A stretch of DNA of 64,000 nucleotides from Bacteroidota bacterium (lineage in GTDB: Bacteria; Bacteroidota; Bacteroidia; Cytophagales; Cyclobacteriaceae). The stretch is from the NCBI GenBank assembly GCA_018267285.1, contig JAFDYU010000004.1:22399-86398 (forward strand), read 5' to 3'. Below are positions 34,248-43,368 of this stretch, piece after piece (the first letter of the stretch is position 1; each line of letters starts with the position of its first letter). Made by a program: the position numbers and the translations under genes. Under the pieces are notes generated by a model. That model ran no database searches. It had not been told where the DNA came from and worked only from the letters and a program-made list of their open reading frames with translations.

Positions 34248-35090
34248 ATGAAAGTAACAATTATTGGTTTGGGTTTGATCGGTGGTTCGATGGCCATCGC
34301 ACTCCGAAAAAGCGGAATGGCCACATCCTTGTTGGGCATAGATCTAAGCCCTGCGCATGCTGCCAAAGCGGTGCAGTTGGGTATTGTGGATCGAATGATT
34401 TCTGAAAATGAATTGTCGCAAAGCGACTTGGTGATTATTTCCATTCCGGTGGATGCCTGTTGTGTGCTTTTGCCAACCGTACTGAATTTAATCAGCCCCA
34501 CTGCCGTGGTGATGGATATGGGGTCGACAAAAAACCTGATTTGCAAAACGATAGCCGCACACCCAAACCGCCAACAATTTGTAGCCGCACATCCCATAGC
34601 GGGCACAGAATTTTCGGGGCCAGAGGCTGCGTTCTTCGGTTTGTTCGAGGGAAAAACCAACATTGTATGCGAGCGCGGAAAATCTTCAAGTTACGCGTTG
34701 GGTGTCGCTCAAAAAGTTTTTGACTCGGTGGGCTTAAAAACCATTTTCATGGAACCCGAAGAGCACGACAAGCACGTGGCCTACGTTTCGCACCTCTCTC
34801 ACGTAAGTTCTTTTTTACTCGGCCAAACCGTACTCGATATAGAAAATGACGAAAAAAATATTTTCGACCTTGCCGGAAGCGGTTTCGCCTCTACGGTGCG
34901 GTTGGCCAAAAGTTCGCCCGATATGTGGGCTCCTATTTTTGAACAAAATGCAGAGTATTTAAGTCAGGCGTTGCTGGAGTACATCATGCACTTGCAAAAA
35001 TTTCAGTATTTTTTACAAAAACGAGATACCAAAGAACTTCATAAGATTATGACAAAAGCCAATGACATTAAACGAATTCTAAAAAATTAA
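34248..35090 (+). CDS. tyrA: Prephenate dehydrogenase
   Basis: Oxidative decarboxylation of prephenate to 4-hydroxyphenylpyruvate for tyrosine. 280 residues: Rossmann motif MKVTIIGLGLIGGSMAIALRKSG at the N terminus, VVMDMGSTKNLIC, AAHPIAGTEFSGPEAA and HDKHVAYVSHLSHVSSF (catalytic His region), and LAGSGFASTVRLAKSSPDMW. No ACT domain, so regulation is probably at transcription through the attenuator. Third gene of the operon. Confidence 0.93.
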   Translation: MKVTIIGLGLIGGSMAIALRKSGMATSLLGIDLSPAHAAKAVQLGIVDRMISENELSQSDLVIISIPVDACCVLLPTVLNLISPTAVVMDMGSTKNLICKTIAAHPNRQQFVAAHPIAGTEFSGPEAAFFGLFEGKTNIVCERGKSSSYALGVAQKVFDSVGLKTIFMEPEEHDKHVAYVSHLSHVSSFLLGQTVLDIENDEKNIFDLAGSGFASTVRLAKSSPDMWAPIFEQNAEYLSQALLEYIMHLQKFQYFLQKRDTKELHKIMTKANDIKRILKN

Positions 35091-35165
35091 TGACATTCTT
35101 TAATCAGAGAGCCAACTAACTATAAACTATCTCATAAACTTAAACACATAAACTTACTAACGAAC

Positions 35166-36266
35166 ATGAAGAAAGGATTAGAACTGCAATCGATCAAGAG
35201 TTGGATGAACACCGAAAAGCCCATCATCATCAGCGGGCCATGCAGTGCAGAAACCGAAGAGCAAACCGTGGCTACCGCAAAACAAATTGCAGCCACCGGC
35301 AAAGTACATGCCTTGCGTGCCGGCATTTGGAAACCCCGCACAAGGCCCGGGCAATACGAGGGCGCGGGCGATATTGGCCTGCAGTGGCTCATGTCTGCAA
35401 AAAAAGAAACCGGATTACCCGTAACCACAGAAGTTGCAAATGCCGCACACGTTGAGGCGTGCCTGAAAGCCGGTGTAGATATTTTATGGATAGGCGCACG
35501 CACCACCGTAAATCCGTTTTCGGTACAAGAAATTGCAGACTCCCTGAAAGGCGTTGACATTCCGGTGATGGTAAAAAATCCGGTGAACCCCGACCTAGAA
35601 CTTTGGATAGGTGCGCTCGAACGATTGAACAAAGCCGGCATCAAAAAAATGGCTGCCATCCACCGCGGGTTTTCTTCGTTCGAAAAAGGGCCGTTCAGAA
35701 ATCTACCCATGTGGGATATCGCCATTGAATTGAAAACGCGTTTTCCCGAGCTTGATATCATCTGCGATCCGAGCCACATTTCGGGCAACCGCGATCTCAT
35801 TGCATTCATTTCGCAAAAAGCACTCGATCTCGACATGGCAGGTTTGATGATCGAAAGCCACATCAACCCCGATGCGGCCTGGAGCGATGCCAAGCAGCAA
35901 GTTACACCGGCTGTGCTCGGAAAAATTATCAGCGAACTGGTGGTACGCAAAACTTCGAGCGAGGATAAAACATTTAAAGATACACTGAGTCTGCTGCGCG
36001 AACAGATTGACCAGATTGACGATGAGGTTATGCAAAAATTGGCGCAGCGAATGAAAATTTCTGAAAAGATTGGCCAGTACAAAAAAGAAAACAACGTAAC
36101 TATCCTTCAGGTAACCCGATGGGAAGAGATTATACACACACGCATTGCGCTGTGCAAAGCCATGGGGTTGAGCGAAGAGTTTACCACCGAATTGCTAAAA
36201 TTGATTCACCACGAATCGATACAAGTACAAACAAAAGTGATGAACCAGATGAAAGCGAGAGTATGA
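35166..36266 (+). CDS. DAHP synthase - chorismate mutase fusion
   Basis: 366 residues with two domains. About 1-265 is a type I-beta (KDO8P-like) 3-deoxy-7-phosphoheptulonate synthase: PIIISGPCSAETEEQ, LRAGIWKPRTRPGQYEGAG, PVTTEVANAAHVEACLKAGVD, CDPSHISGNRDLIAFIS. About 275-366 is an AroQ-type chorismate mutase: LLREQIDQIDDEVMQKLAQRM and ARMKISEKIGQYKKEN-like helices with catalytic Arg and Lys. It thus combines the first step of the shikimate pathway with the branch step to Phe and Tyr. 75 bases after tyrA with no obvious terminator between. Confidence 0.94.
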   Translation: MKKGLELQSIKSWMNTEKPIIISGPCSAETEEQTVATAKQIAATGKVHALRAGIWKPRTRPGQYEGAGDIGLQWLMSAKKETGLPVTTEVANAAHVEACLKAGVDILWIGARTTVNPFSVQEIADSLKGVDIPVMVKNPVNPDLELWIGALERLNKAGIKKMAAIHRGFSSFEKGPFRNLPMWDIAIELKTRFPELDIICDPSHISGNRDLIAFISQKALDLDMAGLMIESHINPDAAWSDAKQQVTPAVLGKIISELVVRKTSSEDKTFKDTLSLLREQIDQIDDEVMQKLAQRMKISEKIGQYKKENNVTILQVTRWEEIIHTRIALCKAMGLSEEFTTELLKLIHHESIQVQTKVMNQMKARV

Positions 36267-36497
36267 TATCACCTAAATTCAACTATAAAAGCCGTACTAT
36301 AATTATTAATTCAGCTTGAATACAGCATATCAACCAAGCCATTCGTGTAAAGCAGAATAAGAGCTTCCCTAAATAATTTGCTGACTTTTTTCGCTTTCAA
36401 TCATTTTCTAACTGATGAGATTCTTTCTAAATCGTCACGTAAAAAATTCTATTCCTTTTACAGTGGAATTCTCATAATTTCATAAAAATTTATTCAC

Positions 36498-39400
36498 ATG
36501 AACTTCAAACTCTTATTGTTCGCACTAGTGTGCGCAACGGCTGGCGCGCAAAATCCGTTGTGGCTTCGATACCCGTCCATCTCTCCCGATGGCACGCAGA
36601 TTGTCTTCACCTACCAGGGTGATTTGTATACGGTAAGCACAACTGGCGGCAAGGCTTCTCCTATCACTATTCATCCGGCACACGACTTTATGCCAGTGTG
36701 GACACCCGATGGAAAAACAATAGCGTTTGCGTCTGATCGTTACGGCAACTTTGATGTCTTTGCAGTTTCAGCATCAGGAGGGATGCCCACCCGGCTGACC
36801 CACCATTCTTCAAACGATTACCCCACATCGGTTTCACCCGATGGAAGGGATATTTTATTTAATTCAACCCGTATGGACTTGGATGCCTATGCCGATTTCC
36901 CCAATCGAGCAATGCCGGAGCTCTACAGGGTTTCCGTAAATGGCGGACGCAACGTATTGGTGCTTACTACACCATCCGAAGCTGCAGTCTATAATGCTGT
37001 TGGAAATAAAATTTACTTTCAAGACCGCAAAGGCTATGAAGATCCATGGCGCAAACATCATCAATCTTCCATCGCCCGCGATATCTGGGTGTACGATTCA
37101 AAAACGGGAAGTTACACTCAGCTCACCACGTTTGCAGGGGAAGACCGCAACCCGGTGATCGATGCCCAGGAAAATTTCATGTACTACCTCAGCGAAGAAA
37201 GTGGCTCTTTCAATATACACCGTCTTGGGTTGAAGGCATCGAAAGAGAAAACTCAGGTTACTGATTTTAAAAAACATCCAGTTCGCTTCCTGTCAATTTC
37301 TTCTAATGGAATCCTTTGCTTCTCGTTTGATGGAGAAATCTATACGCTTCGTCAGGGAGAGCAACCAAAAAAGGTGGACATAAAAATTCAAACCGAAGCA
37401 AAATTGAATCCTTATGAGATTGTGTCTATAAACAGCGGAGCAACCGAACTATCAGTTTCACCAAATGGGAAAGAAGTTGCGTTTGTAGTGCGGGGCGAAA
37501 TTTTTGTGACCTCCGTAGAGGGCGGAGCAACAAAAAGAATCACTAATACGCCCGAACAAGAACGAAGTGTGAATTTCAGCAAGGACGGAAAGAACCTTGT
37601 TTATGCAGGTGAACGCAATAACAACTGGAATGTCTATAAAACATCAATCGTAAGAAAAGAAGAACCTTATTTTTATGCCTCTACCGTTTTAAAAGAAGAA
37701 CCGTTGGTTACCACCGGTGCGGAGGAATTCCAACCCGAATTTTCTCCCGATGGAAAAGAAGTAGCCTACCTCGAAGACCGCACTACCTTGAAAGTGATTA
37801 ATCTGGCAACTAAAGCTACCCGAACTATTTTGCCGGGCAATAAAAATTATTCTTACAGCGATGGCGATCAATACTACAGTTGGTCACCTGATAGTAAGTG
37901 GTTCTTGGTTGAATTCCTTCCGGAAAACCATTGGATTGGTGAAATCGGACTGGTGAGTGCAACGGGCAATGACGCGGTCATTAATCTTACCAAGAGCGGT
38001 TTCAACGATGGAAACGCACGCTGGATGATGAAAGGCAAAATGATGCTTTGGTTCAGCGACCGCGATGGTATGAAAAATCACGGCAGCTGGGGGGCCAGCC
38101 GTGATGTGTACGGAATGTTTTTCACACAAGACGCGTTTGATCGCTTTCGCCTCAATGAAGTAGATTACAAACTGCTGAAAGAAAAAGAGGATAAAGACAA
38201 AGACAAGGAGGAAAAAGCAAAAGCCTCTGCCAAAGATGCTGAAGAAAAGACCGATGCCATTGTCATTGACTTCAATGGCCTAGAAGACCGCAAGGCAAAA
38301 CTCACCATCCATTCCTCGTTGTTGAATGACGCGATTATCTCTGCCGATGGCGAAAATTTATACTACCTCGCGCGGATGGAAAAAGGGATAGACCTGTGGA
38401 TGACCAACCTGCGCACGCACGAAACAAAAATTCTGACGAAACTGGGAGAGAATGCAGGTTCGCTGTCTTTGACCAGTGATGGGAAAAAACTCTTTGTGCT
38501 GGCTGACGGGAAGCTCTACAAGGTTGAAACGGAGTCCGGGAAAAAGGAGCCCATCATAATTAATAGCGAAATGCAACTCTTCAAACAACAGGAGCTTGCT
38601 TACATTTTTGATCATTCGTGGCGCCAAATGCTGAAAAAATTCTACAGAACTGATATGCAGGGCGTAGACTGGGAATTCTATAAAAAAGAATACGCCAAAT
38701 TCCTTCCGCACATCAGCAACAACTGGGAATTTGCAGAAATGCTAAGCGAAATGTTAGGCGAACTCAATGCTTCGCATACAGGCTGCCGCTACACCCCTGA
38801 TACTAAAAACGGGGATGCCACCGCCTCTCTGGGCATCGTCTATGATCAAAATTTCGCTGGAGAAGGTATGCGCATTTCATCTGTTCTAAAAAGGGGGCCG
38901 TTTGACCGGGCAGATTCAAAAGCAAAAAAGGGAACAATCATCGAGAAAATAGATGACGATTACATTTCATCAACCGCTGATATCTACAAATACCTGAACC
39001 GCAAAGCGGGAAAAAATACGTTGATTACTTTATTTGACCCCGCTACTAAAAATCGATGGGAAGAAGTAGTAAAGCCCGTTGCCTTATCGCAGGAAAACGA
39101 AATGCTGTACAGGCGATGGGTAGAAAACCGGGCAAGAGAAGTAGATAGCCTTTCGAAAGGAAAAATAGGATACATCCATGTACGGGGAATGAACGATCCC
39201 AGTTACCGTGTGGTGTATGAAGAGGCCCTTGGTAAATATGCCAATAAGGAATCCTTAATTGTTGACACCAGATCAAATGGCGGAGGCTGGTTGCATGAAG
39301 ATCTCTCCAATTTTTTGAGCGGAAAAAAATACATTGACGTAATTCCACGAGGCCAATACATCGGGTTCGAGCCGCAGTTCAAATGGACCAAGCCATCTGC

Positions 39401-39761
39401 AGTGCTGATTGGCGAAAGCAATTATTCTGATGCGCACATGTTTCCATATGCTTATGATGCCAAGGCCCTGGGCATGACCGTAGGAATGCCTATTCCGGGA
39501 ACAGGAACAGCGGTGTGGTGGGAACAGCAAATTGATCCAACTCTCGTATTTGGAATTCCGCAAGTGGGTATGGTAGGAGTCGATGGAAAGTACCTGGAAA
39601 ACACTCAACTTGAGCCAACGTACAAAATCAAAAACCATTATGAAATGCTGGTGAAAGGCCGTGATGAACAAATTGAAAAAGCGGTAGAACTGCTTATCCG
39701 AAAATTGGCACTGAAGCCCGCACCGGACAAAATTATTCAGTTAGAAAAAAAGAAGAATTAA
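36498..39761 (+). CDS. Secreted tricorn-like protease (S41 family)
   Basis: 1087 residues with a signal peptide (17 residues, ending A-G-A-Q). Residues about 20-330 and 340-660 resemble two beta-propellers (SPDGTQIVFTYQGDLYTVS, SPDGKEVAYLEDRT). A highly charged segment (EKEDKDKDKEEKAKASAKD, about 555-575) interrupts the second. Then come a tricorn core helix region, a PDZ-like domain about 770-840 and the C-terminal S41 domain. By alignment of motifs to archaeal tricorn, likely active residues are Ser759-His760 (LNASHTGCRY) and Ser977-Asp978 (GESNYSDAHMF). Export distinguishes it from the cytosolic archaeal enzyme; role probably peptide degradation in the periplasm. Confidence 0.93.
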   Translation: MNFKLLLFALVCATAGAQNPLWLRYPSISPDGTQIVFTYQGDLYTVSTTGGKASPITIHPAHDFMPVWTPDGKTIAFASDRYGNFDVFAVSASGGMPTRLTHHSSNDYPTSVSPDGRDILFNSTRMDLDAYADFPNRAMPELYRVSVNGGRNVLVLTTPSEAAVYNAVGNKIYFQDRKGYEDPWRKHHQSSIARDIWVYDSKTGSYTQLTTFAGEDRNPVIDAQENFMYYLSEESGSFNIHRLGLKASKEKTQVTDFKKHPVRFLSISSNGILCFSFDGEIYTLRQGEQPKKVDIKIQTEAKLNPYEIVSINSGATELSVSPNGKEVAFVVRGEIFVTSVEGGATKRITNTPEQERSVNFSKDGKNLVYAGERNNNWNVYKTSIVRKEEPYFYASTVLKEEPLVTTGAEEFQPEFSPDGKEVAYLEDRTTLKVINLATKATRTILPGNKNYSYSDGDQYYSWSPDSKWFLVEFLPENHWIGEIGLVSATGNDAVINLTKSGFNDGNARWMMKGKMMLWFSDRDGMKNHGSWGASRDVYGMFFTQDAFDRFRLNEVDYKLLKEKEDKDKDKEEKAKASAKDAEEKTDAIVIDFNGLEDRKAKLTIHSSLLNDAIISADGENLYYLARMEKGIDLWMTNLRTHETKILTKLGENAGSLSLTSDGKKLFVLADGKLYKVETESGKKEPIIINSEMQLFKQQELAYIFDHSWRQMLKKFYRTDMQGVDWEFYKKEYAKFLPHISNNWEFAEMLSEMLGELNASHTGCRYTPDTKNGDATASLGIVYDQNFAGEGMRISSVLKRGPFDRADSKAKKGTIIEKIDDDYISSTADIYKYLNRKAGKNTLITLFDPATKNRWEEVVKPVALSQENEMLYRRWVENRAREVDSLSKGKIGYIHVRGMNDPSYRVVYEEALGKYANKESLIVDTRSNGGGWLHEDLSNFLSGKKYIDVIPRGQYIGFEPQFKWTKPSAVLIGESNYSDAHMFPYAYDAKALGMTVGMPIPGTGTAVWWEQQIDPTLVFGIPQVGMVGVDGKYLENTQLEPTYKIKNHYEMLVKGRDEQIEKAVELLIRKLALKPAPDKIIQLEKKKN

Positions 39762-39795
39762 ATTATTTTTTAATATTCGTACAAAAAATCAGGTC

Positions 39796-40623
39796 ATGAA
39801 AAAGTTCTTACCTATCCTTTTGATTGTTTCTAATGTTGGCTTTGCACAGAAATATTCGGGCGATAGTTGGGCTGCCGTTAACAGCAAAGGCAGTGGCACA
39901 CTTGGGGTAGTCTATTACCCGCAAGCCGGTTTGATCTACGAAGAAGGGGGAAAAATGAAAGGTGTTTGTGCCGAGTTACTCACGGAGTTTACTGCGTTTG
40001 TTCAAGCCAAATACAATAAAAAAATCACGGTAAAATACCTTGGCGCAGAAACGGTGTTCAACAATTTTTTGAAAGTATGCCAAACCACCCCCAACATTCT
40101 CGGTGTAACAAATGTAACCGTTACGGAAGAGCGGAAGAAAATTTTAAAATTCACCCCTGCTTTTCTTTCAAACGAGGAAACTCTGATTACTCATAAAAAT
40201 GCACCTTCGGTTGAAAGTGCTGGAAAAATTTCTGCTCTGCTAAAAGGATACTCTGCCAAAGTAATTGGCGGGAGTGTGCATGTAAAATACATGGATCAAC
40301 TTAAATCGGAAAACTTCCCTGCTTTACAAATTTCTACGGGGCCATCGGGCCCCGAGATTCTGAAAGAAATTTCTACCAACCCCAAATTATTTACGATTCT
40401 GGATTTCACCGAATATGTTGACGCCACTCGCAAACATCTTCCTGTTAAAAAACAAAATATTCAAATTGGTGAGCCTCAGGAATTGGCTTTCGTAATGTCA
40501 AAACAAACCGACTGGGATAAAATTTGGGCTGAATTTTTAACTCCGGAATTTCGCAAGAGCGAGAAATATCGAAAAGTCATTGCCAACAACCTTGGTCAGG
40601 TCTATTTGAGTATCCTGAAATAG
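39796..40623 (+). CDS. Extracytoplasmic solute-binding-like protein
   Basis: 275 residues with a signal peptide (ending V-G-F-A-Q). The body reads as a family 3 solute-binding fold: GVCAELLTEFTAFVQAKYNK, NILGVTNVTVTEERKKILKFTPAF, SNEETLITHKNAPSVE, and KLFTILDFTEYVDATRK in the second lobe. No ABC permease or ATPase genes are near, so it may be an orphan receptor or a periplasmic enzyme partner. 34 bases after the tricorn gene, same strand, possibly cotranscribed. Confidence 0.82.
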   Translation: MKKFLPILLIVSNVGFAQKYSGDSWAAVNSKGSGTLGVVYYPQAGLIYEEGGKMKGVCAELLTEFTAFVQAKYNKKITVKYLGAETVFNNFLKVCQTTPNILGVTNVTVTEERKKILKFTPAFLSNEETLITHKNAPSVESAGKISALLKGYSAKVIGGSVHVKYMDQLKSENFPALQISTGPSGPEILKEISTNPKLFTILDFTEYVDATRKHLPVKKQNIQIGEPQELAFVMSKQTDWDKIWAEFLTPEFRKSEKYRKVIANNLGQVYLSILK

Positions 40624-40630
40624 ATTTTAA

Positions 40631-40693
40631 GTTACTGATGTAACTCAAACTATTAAGTTTGGTTGCCGGGTTGTCCAAAGGACTCCTTCGGAG
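40631..40693. repeat. Three short hairpins between convergent genes
   Basis: GTTAC-TGAT-GTAAC (40631-40644), GTCC-AAA-GGAC (40673-40683) and CTCC-TTC-GGAG (40683-40693), all perfect stems. They lie between the stop of the solute-binding-like gene and the stop of the convergent MFS gene, where both transcripts should end. The second pair, with the flanking AGCTTGTCGAAACCTC, looks like a dispersed intergenic repeat of Bacteroidota; copies elsewhere cannot be checked here. Confidence 0.55.
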
Positions 40694-40753
40694 AGCTTGT
40701 CGAAACCTCATTTAGGGGAAAGGTGACAATGCTACGTAACTAATAATCTATAA

Positions 40754-41998
40754 TCAGTGGAGGTTATCGAGTCTGCGCAATTTCACCGCTTTCCATCCGG
40801 TTGTGGCTACAACCACCAGCGTCATCATTCCACCAAAAATTACAGACGGAACGGTGCCCATCAGTTTTGCAACCACTCCCGATTCGAAAGATCCGATTTC
40901 GTTGGATGAACCCACAAAAATACTGTTGACTGCGGAAACCCGGCCTTTCATATTTTCGGGTGTAAGGGTGTGGATCATCGTGCTGCGGGCAATCACACTT
41001 ACGCAATCAAACCCACCGCTCAACACCAGCAAGACCATAGAAAGCCAAAACCATTCGGAGAGGCCAAACCCGATCATGCAAAAACCAAAGCCCGCTACAC
41101 AACCGAGCAAAATTTTGCCCATGTATTTTTTGATGGGGTGATGCGTGATGTACACCGCCATGAGCAACGCACCAACCCCAGGTGCCGCTCGCAGAAATCC
41201 TAAACCGATGGCACCCACGTGTAAAATTTCATCCGCAAATATGGGAAGCAACGCCACGGCACCACCAAACAAAACAGCAAACAGATCGAGTGTGATGGCA
41301 CCGAGTATTATTTGGTTGCTGAACACAAATTTTATTCCCGATTTTATCTTAGGCCAGATGCCTTCCTCTTCCGTAACCGGTGGCAATGGTCTGCGCGGAA
41401 TAAGGAAGTAGCACGCCAGGGCAACCACGGTAAGTGAGACATCAGCCGTATAGGCTGCCGTTATTCCAAAAAAACCGTAGATCAGTCCCCCGATCGTAGG
41501 ACCCACAACAGCTGCGCCTTCCCATATCGTGCTGTTCCAGGTAATTGCGTTTTGGTACAGCGAGCGGTCAACCAACTGCGGCATGAATGAAAAATTGGCG
41601 GGCGACAAAAAACCGCGAGCTATACCGCTTACAAAAATGACAACGTAAATAGCATGGGGGCCATGTTGTAATAAGAATGCTCCAATATTTAGCGTGAAGA
41701 AAAGCAGCGCTGCCGAACAAAGCACCAACGTAATTACACAGATAAGTATAATTTTTTTTCTCTCCACTACATCGGCAAGGTGGCCCGCATAAAGCGAAAC
41801 GCCAATGGCCGGAATGGCTTCCGTCAACCCGATGAGCCCCAACGAGAGTGGGTCTTTGGTGATTTCATAAATCTGCCACCCCACTACCACGGCCTGAATC
41901 ATAATTGCCAATGTGATGAACAACCTCGATAAAATGAACAAGCGGAAATCGCGCACCTGCATAGCGGCATAGGGATTGTAAGGTGTGGAATTATCCAT
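40754..41998 (-). CDS. Major facilitator superfamily exporter
   Basis: 414 residues with 12 predicted membrane segments. The Gly-rich cytoplasmic loop after TM2 (LYAGHLADVVERKKIIL) has the MFS motif A form. The overall pattern (LRAAPGVGALLMAVYI, STMIHTLTPENMKGRVSAVNSIFVGSSNEIG) resembles the EntS/DHA3 group of drug and siderophore exporters. No siderophore genes are nearby, so the substrate is unknown. Its ATG overlaps the stop of the NadR-like gene by one base. Confidence 0.9.
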   Translation of the reverse strand: MDNSTPYNPYAAMQVRDFRLFILSRLFITLAIMIQAVVVGWQIYEITKDPLSLGLIGLTEAIPAIGVSLYAGHLADVVERKKIILICVITLVLCSAALLFFTLNIGAFLLQHGPHAIYVVIFVSGIARGFLSPANFSFMPQLVDRSLYQNAITWNSTIWEGAAVVGPTIGGLIYGFFGITAAYTADVSLTVVALACYFLIPRRPLPPVTEEEGIWPKIKSGIKFVFSNQIILGAITLDLFAVLFGGAVALLPIFADEILHVGAIGLGFLRAAPGVGALLMAVYITHHPIKKYMGKILLGCVAGFGFCMIGFGLSEWFWLSMVLLVLSGGFDCVSVIARSTMIHTLTPENMKGRVSAVNSIFVGSSNEIGSFESGVVAKLMGTVPSVIFGGMMTLVVVATTGWKAVKLRRLDNLH

Positions 41999-42543
41999 TA
42001 AAATTTAAAGGTAGAGTTAATGGCTTCAACGGCTTGCTTTCTACGGGTTTCGCGTTCGCCAGAAATTTCAAAAAACGGAACTCCTGTAGCAGTAATTTCT
42101 TTTTTATAAATCTGCCAAAAGTGTTCGCGTTTGTCGGGGTGCTCGCGCTGCGGGTCATCTGCCCAAGGTATGTCTACTTGGGTGAGCAGGTACAGCTCGT
42201 ATTTTCGTTCTGTTATTTTTCTTAAAATATCGGGGTCGCAGTTTCCGTATTTATATTCACTCCACACTTTAATCACAATCAGGTTGGTGTCGCAAATTAA
42301 AATCCGGTTTGCTTCGTAGATCCATTCGTCTTCCATGCGAAGTTGCCCGTGGGCAATCTTCAGCAAATCGATTTGATCGTACGCGCGCCCCAGCTTATTT
42401 AAATAGGCACGTGCGTATTCTTCTACCCACGGAGTTTGATAGTGTTGTGCCAAAAATTGCGATAAGTCCGTCTTCCCGGTACACTCCGGACCGATTACAC
42501 AGACTTTTTTTATTTCATGGCTATTTTCGCGGGTAACCCTCAT
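41998..42543 (-). CDS. NadR-kinase-like P-loop ATPase
   Basis: 181 residues. Walker A is GPECTGKTDLSQFL, followed by WVEEYARAYLNKLGRAYD and LICDTNLIVIKVWSEYKYG, matching the ribosylnicotinamide kinase-like AAA_28 domain found at the C terminus of NadR. The N-terminal adenylyltransferase half of NadR is absent, so this is a stand-alone kinase-type protein; phosphorylation of nicotinamide riboside is plausible but not shown. No nicotinamide transporter (pnuC) is adjacent in this window. One-base overlap with the MFS gene. Confidence 0.82.
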   Translation of the reverse strand: MRVTRENSHEIKKVCVIGPECTGKTDLSQFLAQHYQTPWVEEYARAYLNKLGRAYDQIDLLKIAHGQLRMEDEWIYEANRILICDTNLIVIKVWSEYKYGNCDPDILRKITERKYELYLLTQVDIPWADDPQREHPDKREHFWQIYKKEITATGVPFFEISGERETRRKQAVEAINSTFKF

Positions 42544-42571
42544 GTCTCTTTTTCAGCAAATTACTTTCGAA

Positions 42572-43363
42572 TCAAGAGAAAAAAAATTCTTTGGCAAGGA
42601 TACCAGTTCCTACCACCAACGTAAACCAGCCAAATGTTTTTCTAAGAAATAATGCGGCAATCCTTCGAGAAATAAAGTTGCCGGCTAAAATACCGATCAC
42701 TGCAAGCAAAGAGATGGTGATTAAAAATTGCCATTCAATAGTTCGATTGAATAAGTCACCGACAAAACCGGTGAGTGAATTGATGGCAATGATAAACAAC
42801 GATGTGCCCACGGCAGTTTTAAACGGCAACCCCGTAAGAAATACCAACGCTGGAATAATTAAAAACCCTCCGCCTGCGCCCACCAACCCGGTGAGAAAGC
42901 CGATTAGCGTTCCCTCTACAATAACCAGAAAGACCCTGAACTTTTGGTTATCCGATTTTACTTCTTTCTTTTTCCGGATCATCTGGAACGATGCCAGTAC
43001 CATCAGCAAGGCAAACGTGCCCAACAGCAATTCGCGTTTGGTGAAAACAAAATCGTTTGATTGAATCAGTATGTTCGGAATGGCAGGTACAATCCATTTT
43101 CGTGTTAAAAAAATTGCCGCGATAGAGGGGATGCCAAACAAAATTCCCGTTCTAAGGTTAACCAGATTTTCGCGGTACTTGGGTATCGCCCCGGCAAAAC
43201 TGGTGACACCCACTACAAAAAGTGAATACGCTTGAGCCAATACCGGCTCCACATGAAACAAGTAAACCAAAATAGGTATTGATAAGATTGAGCCACCACC
43301 GCCCAACAACCCCAACACAACTCCTACCATCACCGAGCACACGTAACCAATAATATCAAGCAC
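42572..43363 (-). CDS. TauE/SafE-family (TSUP) membrane transporter
   Basis: 263 residues with about eight hydrophobic segments in two similar halves. The Gly-rich repeats typical of the family are GLLGGGGSILSIPILVYLFHV near the start and GLVGAGGGFLIIPALVFLTG in the second half, each followed by a helix with Pro. Such proteins move sulfite, sulfonates or other organic anions; the substrate here is unknown. It starts 5 bases after the rlpA stop, so it is cotranscribed with it. Confidence 0.9.
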   Translation of the reverse strand: MLDIIGYVCSVMVGVVLGLLGGGGSILSIPILVYLFHVEPVLAQAYSLFVVGVTSFAGAIPKYRENLVNLRTGILFGIPSIAAIFLTRKWIVPAIPNILIQSNDFVFTKRELLLGTFALLMVLASFQMIRKKKEVKSDNQKFRVFLVIVEGTLIGFLTGLVGAGGGFLIIPALVFLTGLPFKTAVGTSLFIIAINSLTGFVGDLFNRTIEWQFLITISLLAVIGILAGNFISRRIAALFLRKTFGWFTLVVGTGILAKEFFFS

Positions 43364-43368
43364 AAATT

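Noticed and set aside
35132-36094. 320-codon open frame antisense to the DAHP synthase-chorismate mutase gene
   Set aside because: It overlaps a strongly recognised enzyme gene, and its translation is Ser/Cys/Phe-rich with no domain.
36267-36497. 231-base AT-rich gap before the tricorn gene searched for an RNA or promoter
   Set aside because: No consensus promoter pair, hairpin, tRNA or reading frame could be supported.
40671-40693. Repeat hairpins considered as a CRISPR fragment or attachment site
   Set aside because: No regular spacers, no cas genes, no integrase nearby; they look like ordinary intergenic hairpins.
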